From NCBI GenBank assembly GCA_030593665.1, contig JAUVGS010000178.1, positions 1 to 5,404 on the forward strand: DNA of 5,404 bases, in the 5' to 3' direction. The notes under the pieces were generated by a model. That model saw only the letters and a program-made list of their open reading frames with translations. It did not search any database and was not told the DNA's origin. This DNA comes from Chitinivibrionales bacterium. GTDB lineage: Bacteria; Fibrobacterota; Chitinivibrionia; Chitinivibrionales; JANQEN01. Position numbers and translations under genes: made by a program. Each line of letters starts with the position of its first letter. Within the stretch, counting starts at the first letter, position 1. Positions 4,843 to 5,404 of this stretch are shown here, one piece after another.

Positions 4843-5404
4843 TGGCTGGTCCTTTAGCGAAATATGCGTTTATAAATGCAAAGGTTCGTGCCCGTATCAG
4901 CAAGCTTCTCTCTGAAGAAATCCTGCGGCAGATGATACGGGCAGGTTCTCTTGAAGAAGCACTGGGACTGCTGCGGGATACACCTTTCGCTCCGCTTGAA
5001 GAGATTTATAATAAAACAGGCGATTTAAAGCTTGGCGAGCTGGAACTTGCAAAAAATGAAATTGGGGTTTATGTGAACCTCGGTGGGTATGTTAAAGGTG
5101 AAACCAATAATTTTGTACTTGCATTGCTCTACCGGTATGAAATAGATAATCTTAAAAATGCCATCCGCCTCTTTTTTGACCGAAAAATCCGGAAACGTTC
5201 TATTGATGAAGCTGTTCACTATATCCTTTACGATAAAATCATACATGATTTTTCAATAGATGCAATTGTCAATGCTGAAAACCTTTATGAAATAGCACAG
5301 TCATTGACAGCGACGCCGTATGGAAAGATAGTTGAGAAACATGAAGAAGTTATTGCACAGGATGGTACGCTTTTCCGTCTTGAAGTTGCCCTTGACCATT
5401 TTTT
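4842..5404 (+). CDS. V/A-type ATP synthase subunit C (AC39/subunit d family), 5' part
   Basis: The frame is open from ATG 4842 to the right edge (187 codons and two bases), roughly the first half of a protein that is usually about 330-350 residues. It starts MAGPLAKYAFINAKVRARISKLL; the YxFxNAKVRA stretch followed by a helix is typical of the vATP-synt_AC39 family. Further matches are LYRYEIDNLKNAIRLFF (in the 90s to 100s), which carries the NLKxxxR family signature, and EIAQSLTATPYGKIV, which continues into the next repeat-like helical domain. Subunit C is the funnel-shaped socket joining the central rotor shaft (D/F) to the proteolipid ring. The ATG shares its A with the stop of the G/H gene, so translation is probably coupled; AAAGGT at 4828-4833 serves as a modest ribosome binding site. 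The remaining subunits (E, A, B, D, I, K) are expected downstream but not visible. Confidence 0.9.
   Translation, partial: MAGPLAKYAFINAKVRARISKLLSEEILRQMIRAGSLEEALGLLRDTPFAPLEEIYNKTGDLKLGELELAKNEIGVYVNLGGYVKGETNNFVLALLYRYEIDNLKNAIRLFFDRKIRKRSIDEAVHYILYDKIIHDFSIDAIVNAENLYEIAQSLTATPYGKIVEKHEEVIAQDGTLFRLEVALDHF

Overview
The window looks like chromosomal DNA of a Gram-negative-type (diderm), probably anaerobic bacterium. Four of the seven genes encode proteins with export signals, Shine-Dalgarno sites are clear for most genes, and the right edge opens an operon for a V/A-type (not F-type) ATP synthase. The surface-protein N-terminal domain at the left edge (a YQGxLTD...LYD...LWSET pattern) is common in Fibrobacterota/Chitinivibrionia-like, Ignavibacteria/KSB1-like and related lineages. 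This placement is an inference from gene content, not a phylogenetic result.

Layout. 1-952 (minus) is the 5' part of a large exported, repeat-containing, tail-fibre-like surface protein that runs off the left edge. 1108-1884 (minus) is a class I SAM-dependent methyltransferase of the kind often found with cell-surface glycan genes. It has a strong 5' hairpin at 1909-1941 just downstream of a possible extended -10 promoter. A divergent intergenic region of about 210 bp separates it from a plus-strand gene set: an exported SagB/ThcOx-type nitroreductase (2098-2784), a secreted Ntn hydrolase of the choloylglycine hydrolase/penicillin acylase family (2804-3877), and a small exported protein that looks flavodoxin-like (3887-4402). 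After a gap of about 107 bp, the ATP synthase peripheral-stalk subunit G/H (4510-4842) and subunit C/AC39 (4842 to beyond the window) follow with a TGATG overlap.

How the parts may work together. The three central plus-strand genes are packed with 19-bp and 9-bp gaps and all carry N-terminal export signals, so they probably form one transcription unit acting in the cell envelope. The set combines a flavin-dependent oxidoreductase fold, an amide-bond hydrolase and a flavodoxin-like fold. No substrate can be deduced. The ATP synthase genes are probably a separate unit on the same strand. I see no tRNA, rRNA, CRISPR array, insertion sequence or convincing intrinsic terminator. No intergenic stretch exceeds 300 bases.
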